DNA from: Leptothermofonsia sichuanensis E412
Lineage (GTDB): Bacteria > Cyanobacteriota > Cyanobacteriia > Leptolyngbyales > Leptolyngbyaceae
Length of the DNA: 64,000 nucleotides
NCBI RefSeq assembly: GCF_019891175.1
Contig: NZ_CP072600.1
Location: forward strand, 4,340,001 to 4,404,000
Direction: 5' to 3'
Below are positions 7,580 to 16,529 of this stretch, piece by piece. A program made the translations under genes and the position numbers. The notes under the pieces were generated by a model that did no database searches, had not been told where the DNA came from, and saw only the letters and a program-made list of their open reading frames with translations. Numbering within the stretch: position 1 is the first letter of the stretch; every line of letters begins with the position of its first letter.

Positions 7580-10500
7580 ATGGACTATCAGCGTTTTATC
7601 ACAGAATTGCCCAGTCTCTACCACCATTGGGGGCAGGCGACTGTCTGTCCCAAATCCGGGCAGTTCCAGGCAATGCTGGAGCAAGTGGGAGGGATGACAA
7701 CGGCCAATGTCCTCCAGTTATTGAACTTTGCGGTTGCCTGCATGGAGCCGGGGGATGTGTACTGTGAAGTGGGTTGCTGGCATGGCTCTACTTTGATTGG
7801 AGCACTGCTGAACCACCCAACCTGTATGGCCTATGCCGTGGATAATTTCTCAACGCTGGATCCCCAGGGTGAAAATCAGGAAAAGCTGATGCGAAATCTG
7901 TCCAGATTCAATCTGGAAGCGCAGGTGTTTTTCTGTAATCAGGATTTTGAGGCATTTTTTGCAGATCTCCGGGAATTGCAAAGTGACGATCGCATCGGAG
8001 TATATTTCTATGACGGTGCTCATGATTACCGCTCACAGTTAATGGGCCTGTTGCTGGTCAAACCTTTTCTGGCAGAGCAGGCGTTGATTATTGTGGACGA
8101 TAGCAACTGGGACAGTGTGCAGCAGGCAAACTGGGACTTTATTGCCAGCCATCCCGAATGCGATTTGCTGTTAGATTTGCCCACCCCCCAGAACGGCCAT
8201 CCCAGCTTCTGGAATGGGGTCCACGTCCTGAGCTGGAATGTCAATACCCGTCACCCCTATGATGGCTCAACCCTGGCACAAAAGCGCAAAAGCAGGCTGT
8301 TGCAGGCAATTTGTGCCATCCCACCCCTGGCTGAACCGACTGAAATGATTGATCTGGAGGCACTCCGCCGGGAAGCCAGTCGGTTGCAGACCACTGGACA
8401 ATTCCCTGCCGCCGAACAGGTTTACCGGGCAATCCTGCAACATAATAGCCACCTGGGAAGTGTCTGGCACGAGTTAGGGGTGGTCTGCGTTCAAATGAAA
8501 CAGTATGAGAATGCGCTGGATGCCTTTGCAAAAGCGGTGGAGCTTGATCAGTCCAATGCACTTTACTGGTACAACCTGGGAGTAGTCTATGAAGCTGTGG
8601 AACACATTCCCAATGCGGCCAGTGCCTATCAACAGGCGATCGCCCTGGATGCCCAGTTTCTCAATGCCCATCACAAACTGGGACAGCTTGTTCTCACCCA
8701 CGGGGATCCGCACCAGGCAGAATTAATTTATCAAAAGGCAATCTCGATTGACCCTCGGAACCTGGACAGCTATCTGAGCCTGGGCAATGCCCTGTTGATT
8801 CAAAAGAAAATTGAGGCGGCGATCGCCGCTTACGAAGCCGCGCTGCAACTGGCTCCCCATGAACCCGGTGTGCGTCAGAACCTTGAGTTTGCCCGCACAC
8901 TTCTGGAAGATGAGGTCCAGGCCTGTATTTTCGCGGGCAATAGCCTCCATGAGCGCCAGCGCTATCGGGAAGCCGCCGTTCACTACCAGCGGCTCCTGGA
9001 GCTTGAGCAAGCAGATGTGACCGTTTACACCATTCTGGCAGAGTGTTATGAGCGCACCCAGCAACAGGATGCTGTCATAGCCGTTTGCCAGCAGGGCATC
9101 CACCGCCATCCGGCTGAAGCTGAACATTTACATCTGCACCTGATCCGAGCCTTGCGAGAAACCAATCGCACCCAGGAGGCGATCGCCCAATCCATTCAGT
9201 CTGCGCAACAGTTCCCCAAAAATCCCTATTTTCTATTTCAGCAGCATCTCCTGCTGCCCCTGCTCTACCACAGTACAGAAGAAATCCATTACTATCGCCA
9301 GCACTTCACCCAGGGCTTATCAACCCTGCTCCAGACAACACCGCTGCCATCCAGTCAAATCCTGCTCCGGGAAGTCCTCAGCCGCCATACCAATTTTCTC
9401 CTGGCGTACCAGAACAGGAATGATGTGGAGCTACAGAAACAGTACGGACAGTTTGTCCATCAAGTGATGGTTGCCAATTATCCAGAGTGGGGACCGGGGA
9501 CCGGGGATCGGGGACCGGGAACCAGGGTTCAGTCCCCGCCACCTAACAAAATCCGGATTGGCTACATTTCTGGTTGCATGTGGGAGCACACCGTCGGCAA
9601 ACTGATGATTGGCTGGTTGCGACACCATAACCGGGAACAGTTTGAAATTTACAGCTATTCTCTATCTGACAAAAATGATGGGTTGACTTACCAGTTTCGG
9701 CAATACAGTGATGCTTTCCATCAAATTCCTGACAATTTAGAAGCCATCTGTCGGCAAATTCTGGCAGATCAGCCCGACGTGCTTGTATTTTTTGACCTGG
9801 GTTTGCAGCCTTTGATGACTCAAATAGCCGCGCTGCGGCTGGCACCAGTGCAATGTACGAGCTGGGCGCACCCGATCACGTCTGGTCTGCCAACCGTGGA
9901 CTACTTCCTCTCCAGTGACCTGATGGAACCAGACAACGCTCAGGATCACTACTCCGAAACGCTGGTTCGGCTACCGAATATTGGGATTTCCTTCACCAGG
10001 CCTGAGGTTCCGGAGCCAACCAGACGCCGGGCAGACTTTCAGCTCCGGGAAGACGCCGTAGTCTATTTGACCAGCCAGATGCTATGCAAATATTTACCGG
10101 AACAGGATCGGGTACTGGCGGCGATCGCCCGGCGGGTGCCGAATGCCCAGTTTGCGTTTGTTGCCCGTCCCAACGCGACCGTTGCTGATCAGTTTCAGCA
10201 TCGCCTGAAGCAGGCATTTGCTGCCGTGGGGCTGGACAGCGACCACTACTGCGTCATGCTATCTCAACTGGACCAGATCGACTACTGGAGTTTGAACCAG
10301 CTATCCGATGTTTTCCTGGATAGCTTTGGCTGGTCAGGCGGCCACACCACCCTGGAGGCGATCGCCTGCAACCTGCCGATTGTCACCTGCCCTGGAGCTT
10401 ATATGCGAGGACGCCACTCCTACGCCATCCTCACCATGCTGGGCATCACAGATACCATTGCCCATACCGAAGCAGGGTACATTGATATTGCTGTGCGGCT

Positions 10501-10645
10501 GGGGCAGGACCCTGTCTGGAGAGCCGACATCATTCACCGCATGATTGACCGTCATCCCCACCTGTACGATGACATAACCTGCGTGGCTGCCCTGGAAGAT
10601 TTCTATCGCAGAGCCAGAGCATCGGTTCAGAAAATACCCCATTAG
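7580..10645 (+). CDS. Methyltransferase-like / TPR / O-GlcNAc-transferase-type fusion protein
   Basis: 1021 residues in three parts. Residues 1-230 resemble a class I SAM methyltransferase of the Methyltransf_24 type (DVYCEVGCWHGSTLIGALL, then AVDNFSTLDPQ and GVYFYDGAHDY). Residues 255-525 are TPR repeats (for example VWHELGVVCVQMKQYENAL and YWYNLGVVYEAVEHIPNA). Residues 655-1015 are a GT41 O-GlcNAc-transferase/SPINDLY catalytic region (IRIGYISGCMWEHTVG, then DVFLDSFGWSGGHTTLEAI and CPGAYMRGRHSYAIL). It probably glycosylates protein, with the N-terminal domain acting on a sugar or peptide; this is inference. A G-rich tandem repeat (9487-9526) encodes the linker before GT41. The stop overlaps the convergent CPBP gene by three bases. 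Confidence 0.85.
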   Translation: MDYQRFITELPSLYHHWGQATVCPKSGQFQAMLEQVGGMTTANVLQLLNFAVACMEPGDVYCEVGCWHGSTLIGALLNHPTCMAYAVDNFSTLDPQGENQEKLMRNLSRFNLEAQVFFCNQDFEAFFADLRELQSDDRIGVYFYDGAHDYRSQLMGLLLVKPFLAEQALIIVDDSNWDSVQQANWDFIASHPECDLLLDLPTPQNGHPSFWNGVHVLSWNVNTRHPYDGSTLAQKRKSRLLQAICAIPPLAEPTEMIDLEALRREASRLQTTGQFPAAEQVYRAILQHNSHLGSVWHELGVVCVQMKQYENALDAFAKAVELDQSNALYWYNLGVVYEAVEHIPNAASAYQQAIALDAQFLNAHHKLGQLVLTHGDPHQAELIYQKAISIDPRNLDSYLSLGNALLIQKKIEAAIAAYEAALQLAPHEPGVRQNLEFARTLLEDEVQACIFAGNSLHERQRYREAAVHYQRLLELEQADVTVYTILAECYERTQQQDAVIAVCQQGIHRHPAEAEHLHLHLIRALRETNRTQEAIAQSIQSAQQFPKNPYFLFQQHLLLPLLYHSTEEIHYYRQHFTQGLSTLLQTTPLPSSQILLREVLSRHTNFLLAYQNRNDVELQKQYGQFVHQVMVANYPEWGPGTGDRGPGTRVQSPPPNKIRIGYISGCMWEHTVGKLMIGWLRHHNREQFEIYSYSLSDKNDGLTYQFRQYSDAFHQIPDNLEAICRQILADQPDVLVFFDLGLQPLMTQIAALRLAPVQCTSWAHPITSGLPTVDYFLSSDLMEPDNAQDHYSETLVRLPNIGISFTRPEVPEPTRRRADFQLREDAVVYLTSQMLCKYLPEQDRVLAAIARRVPNAQFAFVARPNATVADQFQHRLKQAFAAVGLDSDHYCVMLSQLDQIDYWSLNQLSDVFLDSFGWSGGHTTLEAIACNLPIVTCPGAYMRGRHSYAILTMLGITDTIAHTEAGYIDIAVRLGQDPVWRADIIHRMIDRHPHLYDDITCVAALEDFYRRARASVQKIPH
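9487..9526 (+). repeat. In-frame GGGGACC tandem repeat
   Basis: Five imperfect seven-base units of the GGGGACC/GGGGATC kind, encoding Gly-Pro-Gly-Thr-Gly-Asp-Arg between the TPR and GT41 domains. Such units are usually intergenic in cyanobacteria. The run keeps the frame and serves as a flexible linker. Confidence 0.75.
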
Positions 10646-11559
10646 CGACCAGTCGGGTTGCTATTGCCTCCGGGCAGAAAATTTGGAGATTTGCGGCGGA
10701 GGAAAAAGAAGTAGTAGAATGCGATCGCCTGTACCAGAAACAGGAAAAACTCGATCCGGGCATCGGGGTGAACGGTGCGGGTGAAAATAGCCGGAGTATC
10801 GAGGGCTGAAACCTGATCTCTAACCAGAATTGCCAGAAATAAATTGTTGGCAGCGTGGCAACCGATCGCCAGTTCCAGGGAATTGTCTCTCAAGGTCACC
10901 ACTGCCAGAAAGACCCCAAAGGCGATGTAGGTGAGGGCAAGCCAGATAAAGCTATTGGTAACGGTCACTTCTGGATTGCCCAGGTGCAAGATGCCAAAGA
11001 TCAGGCTGGAAATGCCAATGAGTAACCAGCGATTCCGAATCACCAGACTCAGGCTCTGGAGCATATATCCCCGAAACAACAGTTCTTCTGCGGTTGTTTG
11101 AATTGGGGTGAAGACCAATACCAGGGGCAAAAACAGTAGCCATTTCTGCCAGTCCACCGTGAAGTCGAAATGGGAAGGGGCGATCGCTGCCTCAACCAGA
11201 TAGGTAACGACAATCAGGAGCAGCCAGAGGCCTCCTCCCTGAACAATCCGCTGCCGACTGACACTGGCATCTGGACGAATCAGCGATCGAAACCGCCGCT
11301 GGTGAATGACTGTAATCACCAGGTACAGTCCCAGCGCTAAAAAGCAAAATGACAGGCTGAACACCACATACTGTAAAAACTGATCCTCCCCCGTGGGGAC
11401 AGCAAGAATATTATCAGTCAACTGATCTGCCGCCAGCCACATCAGTAAGGGGATGCTGCCCAGAACCAGCCAGAAAAAAATAATCAGCAGAAAGCCGAGT
11501 AAGTAGCGCCACCAGGCATTTTTACCCAGTCGAACTGCATTAAGATATTTTGCGCTCAC
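10642..11559 (-). CDS. CPBP family intramembrane metalloprotease
   Basis: 305 residues, about eight membrane segments. The three CPBP (CAAX/Abi) motifs are present: EELLFRGYML (Glu-Glu-x3-Arg) near residue 155, FGILHLGN near 188, and GCHAANNLF near 232, which supply the zinc-binding glutamate, histidines and asparagine. In eukaryotes this family cleaves after prenylation; in bacteria roles include bacteriocin immunity and envelope processing, and the substrate here is unknown. It converges tail to tail with the OGT-type gene, the two stop codons sharing bases in TTAG. Confidence 0.88.
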   Translation of the reverse strand: MSAKYLNAVRLGKNAWWRYLLGFLLIIFFWLVLGSIPLLMWLAADQLTDNILAVPTGEDQFLQYVVFSLSFCFLALGLYLVITVIHQRRFRSLIRPDASVSRQRIVQGGGLWLLLIVVTYLVEAAIAPSHFDFTVDWQKWLLFLPLVLVFTPIQTTAEELLFRGYMLQSLSLVIRNRWLLIGISSLIFGILHLGNPEVTVTNSFIWLALTYIAFGVFLAVVTLRDNSLELAIGCHAANNLFLAILVRDQVSALDTPAIFTRTVHPDARIEFFLFLVQAIAFYYFFFLRRKSPNFLPGGNSNPTGR

Positions 11560-11682
11560 CGTCCGATTTCACTTGTGGGGTTAGTCTATGGTCTCTAGAC
11601 TATAAACTAATCGCTCTGGTGTTACTGTGTCTGGGGATGAATTTACGAATGTGAATTGATCTGAGGTGTCGTCCTGAAACAG

Positions 11683-11816
11683 AACCACAAAGACCCATTG
11701 GCGCAGCCTGCTCATAGGGCATAGAGTACTAAGAGCTTACTTTGTGTCCTTTGCGCCTTTGTGGTGAGTTTTACAGGTTGCGACATTCTCGATCCTGGAG
11801 TTGAATGACACTGAAT
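11683..11816. repeat. CACAGAG-type remnant followed by a GAATGACACTGA end
   Basis: A CACAAAG/CTTTGTG arm pair spans 11683-11775, ending GTGGTGAGTTTTACAGG. Right after it, 11802-11816 reads TGAATGACACTGAAT, which matches the terminal repeat of the GAATGNCACTGA elements. No other end is seen, so this is a remnant. The 11560-11968 gap holds no gene. Confidence 0.5.
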
Positions 11817-11874
11817 CAATTGCAGCTAAGGAACAAGAATTAAATAACTTGCAAGATCTGTGTTGCCCTCACTT

Positions 11875-11910
11875 CCCTTCCCCTCTCCCAAATTTGGCAG
11901 AGGGGAAGGG
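11875..11910. terminator. Strong hairpin CCCTTCCCCTCT / AGAGGGGAAGGG
   Basis: A perfect 12 bp stem with a 12-base loop (CCCAAATTTGGC). It lies about 60 bases beyond the stop codon of the leftward SLH gene. There is no long T tract, so it could be a transcript-end or mRNA-stability hairpin rather than a classical terminator. Hairpins of this make are common between cyanobacterial genes. Confidence 0.5.
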
Positions 11911-11968
11911 ATTGGGGGTTGAGGGCCTGAAAGAGCATCCAATTACCGAAGTGATTAAATCCACCATC

Positions 11969-13384
11969 CTAAGGGGTTGCTGGAGAGGTGGGTACCACTA
12001 TCCCATTGGAAGTAGCCGGGCTGGGAGTTTCATAGACCGGAACTGGATCGGCAGGTACCGGAGCCAGTTCGGGGTCTGGAATCGCGGGACTGACAGGGGC
12101 GGTGGGGCGCTCCATCAAGGGTGGCGTGGGGGAAGCGGCAGGAGTTGGGGAAGCGTTTCCGGGAGTTGCTGCAACAACGTAGGGAGACGGGATGACTGGC
12201 ATTTGCCCCGCATTGACCAGAGCTTGATAGACAAAGGCAGCAACATCGGCGCGGGTAGCAGTGCGATTGGGATTCAGCTCGTGCACACGCGGATAATTAA
12301 CCACTACTTTTTTCTCAGTTGCGGCTGCGATCGCCCCGCTTGCCCAGTCAGGGATTTGACCAGCATCGTGGTAATAGGACAGCACATCCCCGCCCGTACT
12401 GCTGTAATTTAACCCACTGGATAGGGCAACCAGTACTTCTAACCGGGGAATATTCTGGTTGGGCTTGAAGGTGTCATCGGGATAGCCAGACATAAATCCA
12501 ATCGCATAGGCGGTCTCAATTGCTGCCGTCCCCCAAAAGTTGGGGGCGACATCCTTGAAGGATGCCCCCCTCCGTTCACGCTTCGGGGGCAAGGTAGCAA
12601 AGGCTTTGTTGACAATTGCCGCGAACTGGACCCGCGTTACCGGATCATCCGGGCGAAACGTCCCATCCTCTGAAAAGCCGCTCACAATCCCTCTTGCCGC
12701 AAGGGCATCAATGTAATCTCGTGCCCAGTGGGACTGGGTATCCGCAAAGGCAGAGAGGGTGATTTCGGGTGGGAGGTTATTGCTGGTCAGGTAAACATGC
12801 CCCAGTTCTCTGTTGTCCTGGGTTCGTTTGGTCAACCGCCAGCCTGGACTTAACTGGATTTTGGCAAACTGTCCAGCGGCAGGAATTCCATTGGTTCTGC
12901 CAACCTCCAGTACAGTTGCATCCCGATCTCTCAGGTTAGTTGCAATCAACACCAGATCATTTTCCCGTCGAACAACGTTAAGGCTATAGACCAGGCCAAA
13001 ATCCCGCCCTGCCATCCGAACAGAATAACCGTTACTGTCCGTACTGCGTCCACAAATTCCCGTAAAGTCAAATTCCAGCAGCAGCGGATCGACAATGACC
13101 GGGTTGGCTCCACTTTCACGCCAGCAGGGGCGCGCACTGGTCAGTTGCTCTAGGACAAGAAGCTGGTAGGCACTACCACCACCATAGGGGGCTGCGATCG
13201 CCACAAAGCTGTTCTGATCAACTTCCTTTTGCCCAAAAACTCTGGCGATCGCGGCATTTGAAGCCGCCATTATTCCCAGGCAGGCAACTCCCAGAACCGC
13301 CATGGCTTGAACTCCCAGATTTTTAACTCTCTGAGATTTAATTTCTTGAGATTGAACTCCCTGAGGATGGAGGAGCCTGGTCAT
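11969..13384 (-). CDS. DUF3747 and SLH-domain envelope protein
   Basis: 471 residues from the ATG at 13384. An N-terminal hydrophobic segment (MAVLGVACLGIMAASNAAIA) acts as a signal peptide. It is followed by a DUF3747-like domain (FVAIAAPYGGGSAYQLLVLEQ, CWRESG) and then three SLH modules (FADTQSHWARDYIDALAARG; FKDVAPNFWGTAAIETAYA; YYHDAGQIPDWASGAIAAA). A Pro/Thr-rich tail closes it. SLH modules anchor proteins to pyruvylated wall polymers; in cyanobacteria they also link outer-membrane porins to peptidoglycan. The open frame extends another 97 codons upstream, but that part covers repeat DNA, so I reject it; GGGGTGATAG precedes the chosen ATG. Confidence 0.85.
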   Translation of the reverse strand: MTRLLHPQGVQSQEIKSQRVKNLGVQAMAVLGVACLGIMAASNAAIARVFGQKEVDQNSFVAIAAPYGGGSAYQLLVLEQLTSARPCWRESGANPVIVDPLLLEFDFTGICGRSTDSNGYSVRMAGRDFGLVYSLNVVRRENDLVLIATNLRDRDATVLEVGRTNGIPAAGQFAKIQLSPGWRLTKRTQDNRELGHVYLTSNNLPPEITLSAFADTQSHWARDYIDALAARGIVSGFSEDGTFRPDDPVTRVQFAAIVNKAFATLPPKRERRGASFKDVAPNFWGTAAIETAYAIGFMSGYPDDTFKPNQNIPRLEVLVALSSGLNYSSTGGDVLSYYHDAGQIPDWASGAIAAATEKKVVVNYPRVHELNPNRTATRADVAAFVYQALVNAGQMPVIPSPYVVAATPGNASPTPAASPTPPLMERPTAPVSPAIPDPELAPVPADPVPVYETPSPATSNGIVVPTSPATP

Positions 13385-13609
13385 ATCTATCACCCCTGTC
13401 TGAAATAAAAATCGTTTCTTTGGTTGACGACCGGCAGGCGTTGCCAGTGCCCGCAAAAATCCTACCTTACATGACAGAAATTCAACCAACATCCTCCTGA
13501 GGAATGTGAATTGATCTGAAGTGTCGTCCTGAAGCAGACCTCTAAAGACACATTGGCCCAGCCTGCCCGTAGGGCATAGATTACCAGGAGCCTGCCCGGT
13601 GTCCTTTGT

Positions 13610-13747
13610 GCCCTTGGAGCGTGGATTAGATAAACCAAAGAATTTAACATTCTCCCACAGGGGCAGAGGATACACAGGAATTACTCTGTGTTCTCGGTGT
13701 CTCTGTGGTGAATTTCAGGTTATAAAATTCACGTTCCTTTGTGGGGA
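13610..13747 (+). repeat. CACAGAG-family hairpin repeat
   Basis: Almost full-length copy: left end GCGTGGATTAGATAAACC, arms with CCACAGGGGCAGAGG and GTCTCTGTGGTG, right end TTTCAGGTTATAAAATTCAC. A related partial unit with GACACATTGG and GTCCTTTGTGCC lies just upstream (13500-13610). Confidence 0.75.
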
Positions 13748-13757
13748 GTTTTACAGG

Positions 13758-14780
13758 TTATTGATACTCCCCAATCCGCTGGTACCCCACCTCTTCATAG
13801 GCAGCCAGTTGGAGCTTCAGGTACTGGTTCTGGTCTTCAATTTCCTTCAGTTCTGCCAGCCGCTGGGCGATCGCTCGTGTAAAGTTGTCAGAGTCAGGTA
13901 ACTGGTCAGCAATCCAGGAGGTATCAATTTCAATGTCGATCATCTTTAAGGTGCGGCGATATTCCCGGATAAGTCGATAGTTGTTAGTAATTTGCTGCTT
14001 CAAAATACCAATAGCACCCGTTGCCCGGTAAATCCGAACTGAATAGAGGTCGCGATCGACGTTCAGCATTTTTTGCTTCAGGTCTTCTATCTGCTCAATT
14101 AAAAACTGAGTGGACTGACACTCATGATTCAACTCCTCCACCCGATGCTCCAGTTTGGCTTTGTGAGCCAGCAGTTTTTGATCCGCCATTAACCGATGTC
14201 CCTCGCGTCCGTGGGCTTGCAGCGGCGGGCTGTTGAGCCGGGCAGTATCTGTTGCTTTCAAAATCAGTAAGGACGCCAGCGCACTACCTGCTGCCGTCAG
14301 GAACAGACTAAACCCAGCCACATAGGAGACAACTAACAGCCCAAGCATAACCGTTCCCAGAACCACCGTTAAATAGCTGGTACTGGGGATGGGGGTTGGC
14401 AACAGATAGCGCTTACCTGTCGTGTGGTTGGTAATTACCACCAGTTTTTTCATGACATAGCCCTGCAAGGTGTAAAGGGCAGAGACTATATCTCCGTGTT
14501 GTACAGGTAGGTTATCGATTCTACCCGGAACAGAAAACTGGAGAAGTTTCAGATTGCGATCGGGGGTAGTGATCTGCAAGGTATAGTGCCGTCTGTATAA
14601 CGTGGGCAGCTTTGAAGACAGATGGAGCAGGGTTTCGTAGATAGACGATCGCCTGGACAGCTTGCCATAAACAACCCCGTACCGGCTCTTACAAAAGGCA
14701 CAGGTCACTTGAGCAGTTGCGCTCTTCAGATCAGAAATGGGACGGGAGCAGGTGGGGCACTGTAGGGACGGTTTCATCAA
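13758..14780 (-). CDS. Zinc-ribbon membrane protein with coiled coil
   Basis: 340 residues. Residues 8-33 form a zinc ribbon, CPTC then CAFC, 22 residues apart. A soluble beta-rich domain follows (to about residue 130), then two membrane segments (about 134-175) and a long charged coiled coil (about 200-330) containing LEHRVEELNHECQSTQFLI. The arrangement suggests a membrane protein with both ends in the cytoplasm, perhaps a scaffold. No enzyme motif is seen and I do not know the family. The gene follows gatC on the same strand after a 243-base gap, so it is likely separate. Confidence 0.75.
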   Translation of the reverse strand: MMKPSLQCPTCSRPISDLKSATAQVTCAFCKSRYGVVYGKLSRRSSIYETLLHLSSKLPTLYRRHYTLQITTPDRNLKLLQFSVPGRIDNLPVQHGDIVSALYTLQGYVMKKLVVITNHTTGKRYLLPTPIPSTSYLTVVLGTVMLGLLVVSYVAGFSLFLTAAGSALASLLILKATDTARLNSPPLQAHGREGHRLMADQKLLAHKAKLEHRVEELNHECQSTQFLIEQIEDLKQKMLNVDRDLYSVRIYRATGAIGILKQQITNNYRLIREYRRTLKMIDIEIDTSWIADQLPDSDNFTRAIAQRLAELKEIEDQNQYLKLQLAAYEEVGYQRIGEYQ

Positions 14781-15023
14781 GCATTACTCCCAGGACAAAA
14801 GCACATCAGGCTTTTTGGATCTTAATACCCTGAACCTGTAGACTGGTAAGCAGCGTAATACCGTTTAACAAACGCAAAGGAATAGAGAATTCTAATCAAC
14901 CATCACTTCCAGGCAGATCCTTACTGATTCTGTCAGGGAAATTTTGCCGGGTTGCACCCTTAAAACCCCATAAACTGGTTTTTCTGAGTTTAGACGACCA
15001 GGCAAAGTTCCTCTGATGAACCC
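14781..15023. other. Gap with no recognised feature
   Basis: Between gatC and the zinc-ribbon gene, both leftward. Presumably carries the promoter of the zinc-ribbon gene. No repeat, hairpin or small gene stood out. Confidence 0.4.
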
Positions 15024-15314
15024 CTACTCTGGATTGATAATCTTAGGAACCTTAAAGAAGTCACCATCCCGGTCAGGGGCACAATCCAGAATCGCTTCCC
15101 GATCTGGATAGGGCTGAAGCACATCTGCACGAGTCACATTACTGACATCGATCGCCCTGGTAGTAGGTGGTACATCACTGGTATCCAACTCGCTCAATTG
15201 CTCAAAGTACTGCAAAATGTCACTTAATTGAGTGGTGAACTGTTCCTCTTCTTCAGGTGTCAGTTCTAACCGGGCGAGATGGGCAACTTTATGAACCTGA
15301 GCACGATCAAGCAT
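15024..15314 (-). CDS. gatC: Asp/Glu-tRNA amidotransferase subunit C
   Basis: 96 residues from the ATG at 15314, the normal GatC length. GatC stabilises the GatA-GatB amidotransferase that makes Gln-tRNA(Gln) and Asn-tRNA(Asn) by transamidation. The family pattern is clear: [20 protein letters not shown], then [19 protein letters not shown] and a C-terminal [15 protein letters not shown] with FFKVPKII. An in-frame ATG 24 codons upstream would add a tail absent from homologues. gatA and gatB are not in the window, as is common in cyanobacteria. Confidence 0.93.
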   Translation of the reverse strand: MLDRAQVHKVAHLARLELTPEEEEQFTTQLSDILQYFEQLSELDTSDVPPTTRAIDVSNVTRADVLQPYPDREAILDCAPDRDGDFFKVPKIINPE

Positions 15315-15447
15315 TGTCTTGGGGATGATGGGTGACTGTCTGGAGATGGTGCTGAATAGCCGCATGAATTGAGAGTCGCAATTCATACAACCTTCAATTC
15401 AGATAATTCAGACTCAAAGTCAGCAACGCTCTGTCTGGAGGATTGGA

Positions 15448-15969
15448 TTAAAAATAAACATCCATTTGAGACCGTCCCGTTGTCTTGAGCCAGTTCTGAG
15501 CCTCAATGTAGTTGTTGGGGGCAAGACGAATTGCCCGTTTCCAGTAATCAGCAGCTTTGGTAAAAAAGGCTTCCGCTTCGTCGTCGTTGCCCGCTTCTTT
15601 CTCCCGTTCTCCCAGGTAATGAAAAATAACTGCCACATTATTCAATGCCTGGGGCATTCTGGGATTCAAATCCAGCGCCTGATGATACAGATCCAGAGCA
15701 ACCTCATGCTCCCCATTGCTGGCATGGATCAGCCCCATATTGTAGAGAATATAGCTGCGATCGTAGGGATCCTCTTCCAGCCTCAGGGCTTCCTCATAGT
15801 TTTCCAGGGCTTCTGCATATTCCCCATCTGCCTGGGCAGACATGCCATCACGATAGTAAGCAAAGGCTTCCTTCGCTTTCTGGTTAGCAGGCAGAATCTT
15901 GAGGATGATGTCTGCCATGACAGTAAAGCTCTTGTCAATGAAATTATCGTTCCGTTGTGTTCTTGGCAT
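15448..15969 (-). CDS. ycf3: Photosystem I assembly protein Ycf3
   Basis: 173 residues, the canonical length, opening [20 protein letters not shown], a signature N-terminus. Three TPR units follow at about residues 35-68, 72-105 and 120-153 (for example [19 protein letters not shown] and [19 protein letters not shown]). Ycf3 is a thylakoid-associated chaperone that assembles PsaA and PsaB into the photosystem I core. The gene stands alone, divergent from the PAS gene across 560 bases that include a palindromic site. Confidence 0.97.
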   Translation of the reverse strand: MPRTQRNDNFIDKSFTVMADIILKILPANQKAKEAFAYYRDGMSAQADGEYAEALENYEEALRLEEDPYDRSYILYNMGLIHASNGEHEVALDLYHQALDLNPRMPQALNNVAVIFHYLGEREKEAGNDDEAEAFFTKAADYWKRAIRLAPNNYIEAQNWLKTTGRSQMDVYF

Positions 15970-16175
15970 AGGTCACTCGGCGATCGCGCCTGGAGAACAA
16001 GTAACTTGAAAAATGTTGATGAACCCCTATTAGTTTAGCGCCGACAAGGACCCACAGGATAGTCCACATCGGCTAGAAATCTGGGGAATTTTTCGGTGTC
16101 TCCCCGGAAGAAACCTGAACGACTCTCCTCCCGGTCATCCGGGAAGTTACGGAGGTGTTCCGGGAAGCTACGGAG

Positions 16176-16210
16176 GAAAATCGGTGATTCCTATCACCCG
16201 ATCGGGTGAT
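16176..16210. promoter_or_regulatory. Operator-like palindrome cluster
   Basis: A perfect 18 bp palindrome, ATCACCCGATCGGGTGAT, spans 16193-16210. Immediately left, TCGGTGAT forms a third half-site with the first arm. The cluster lies between the divergent ycf3 and PAS genes. This arrangement suits binding by a dimeric regulator, though the regulator is unknown. Just upstream, CCGGGAAG-TACGGAGG is repeated twice in tandem (16138-16176). Confidence 0.45.
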
Positions 16211-16450
16211 CCAGCGCAACCTGCAATGTGCATCTAAATCACATATAAACCGGACAACATTCACACGAGAGTCCTGTCTTTGTCACCCTACTTGAGGAAG
16301 AAATTGTTCATAGTAAAGCCCAGGGTGCAATAGAGGCATGGCAGAGAGTTGGATATTGTGTAATTTCCTCTACGTAAGAATACGTGCCGGTTGGTTGAGA
16401 GGGATGGTGTGCATTCTTTCCAAAATTCAAGCCAGTGCTGTTACAGGCAA

Positions 16451-16489
16451 AAAGCCAGGGATCCGGCTACCACACCATGCCCTGGCTTT
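16451..16489 (+). promoter_or_regulatory. Leader hairpin before the PAS gene
   Basis: A 10 bp perfect stem, AAAGCCAGGG with CCCTGGCTTT, and a 19-base loop, ending 40 bases before the PAS-gene ATG at 16530. It could be part of a 5' untranslated regulatory structure or an upstream terminator. No known riboswitch consensus was recognised. Confidence 0.4.
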
Positions 16490-16529
16490 ACTCCATCATC
16501 GCTATTAGGACTAGAGGAGCTAATTTCTC

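Noticed and set aside
9487-9526. Possible CRISPR-like or regulatory repeat
   Set aside because: The units are only seven bases, have no spacers and lie in a coding frame; it is a microsatellite-type linker.
11801-12412. 203-codon rightward open frame
   Set aside because: It runs through repeat DNA and antisense to the clearly coding SLH protein; its Gly/Arg-rich translation looks like a shadow frame.
12540-12573. Hairpin in the SLH coding region
   Set aside because: The complementary segment GGGGGCGACATCC/GGATGCCCCCC coincides with a conserved SLH motif and is best explained by coding constraint.
13385-13675. 97-codon N-terminal extension of the SLH protein
   Set aside because: The extension translates CACAGAG repeat DNA and precedes a normal signal peptide; a ribosome site favours the ATG at 13384.
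16073-16264. 63-codon leftward frame across the palindrome cluster
   Set aside because: Composition follows the palindromes and GGA repeats rather than protein-like codon use.
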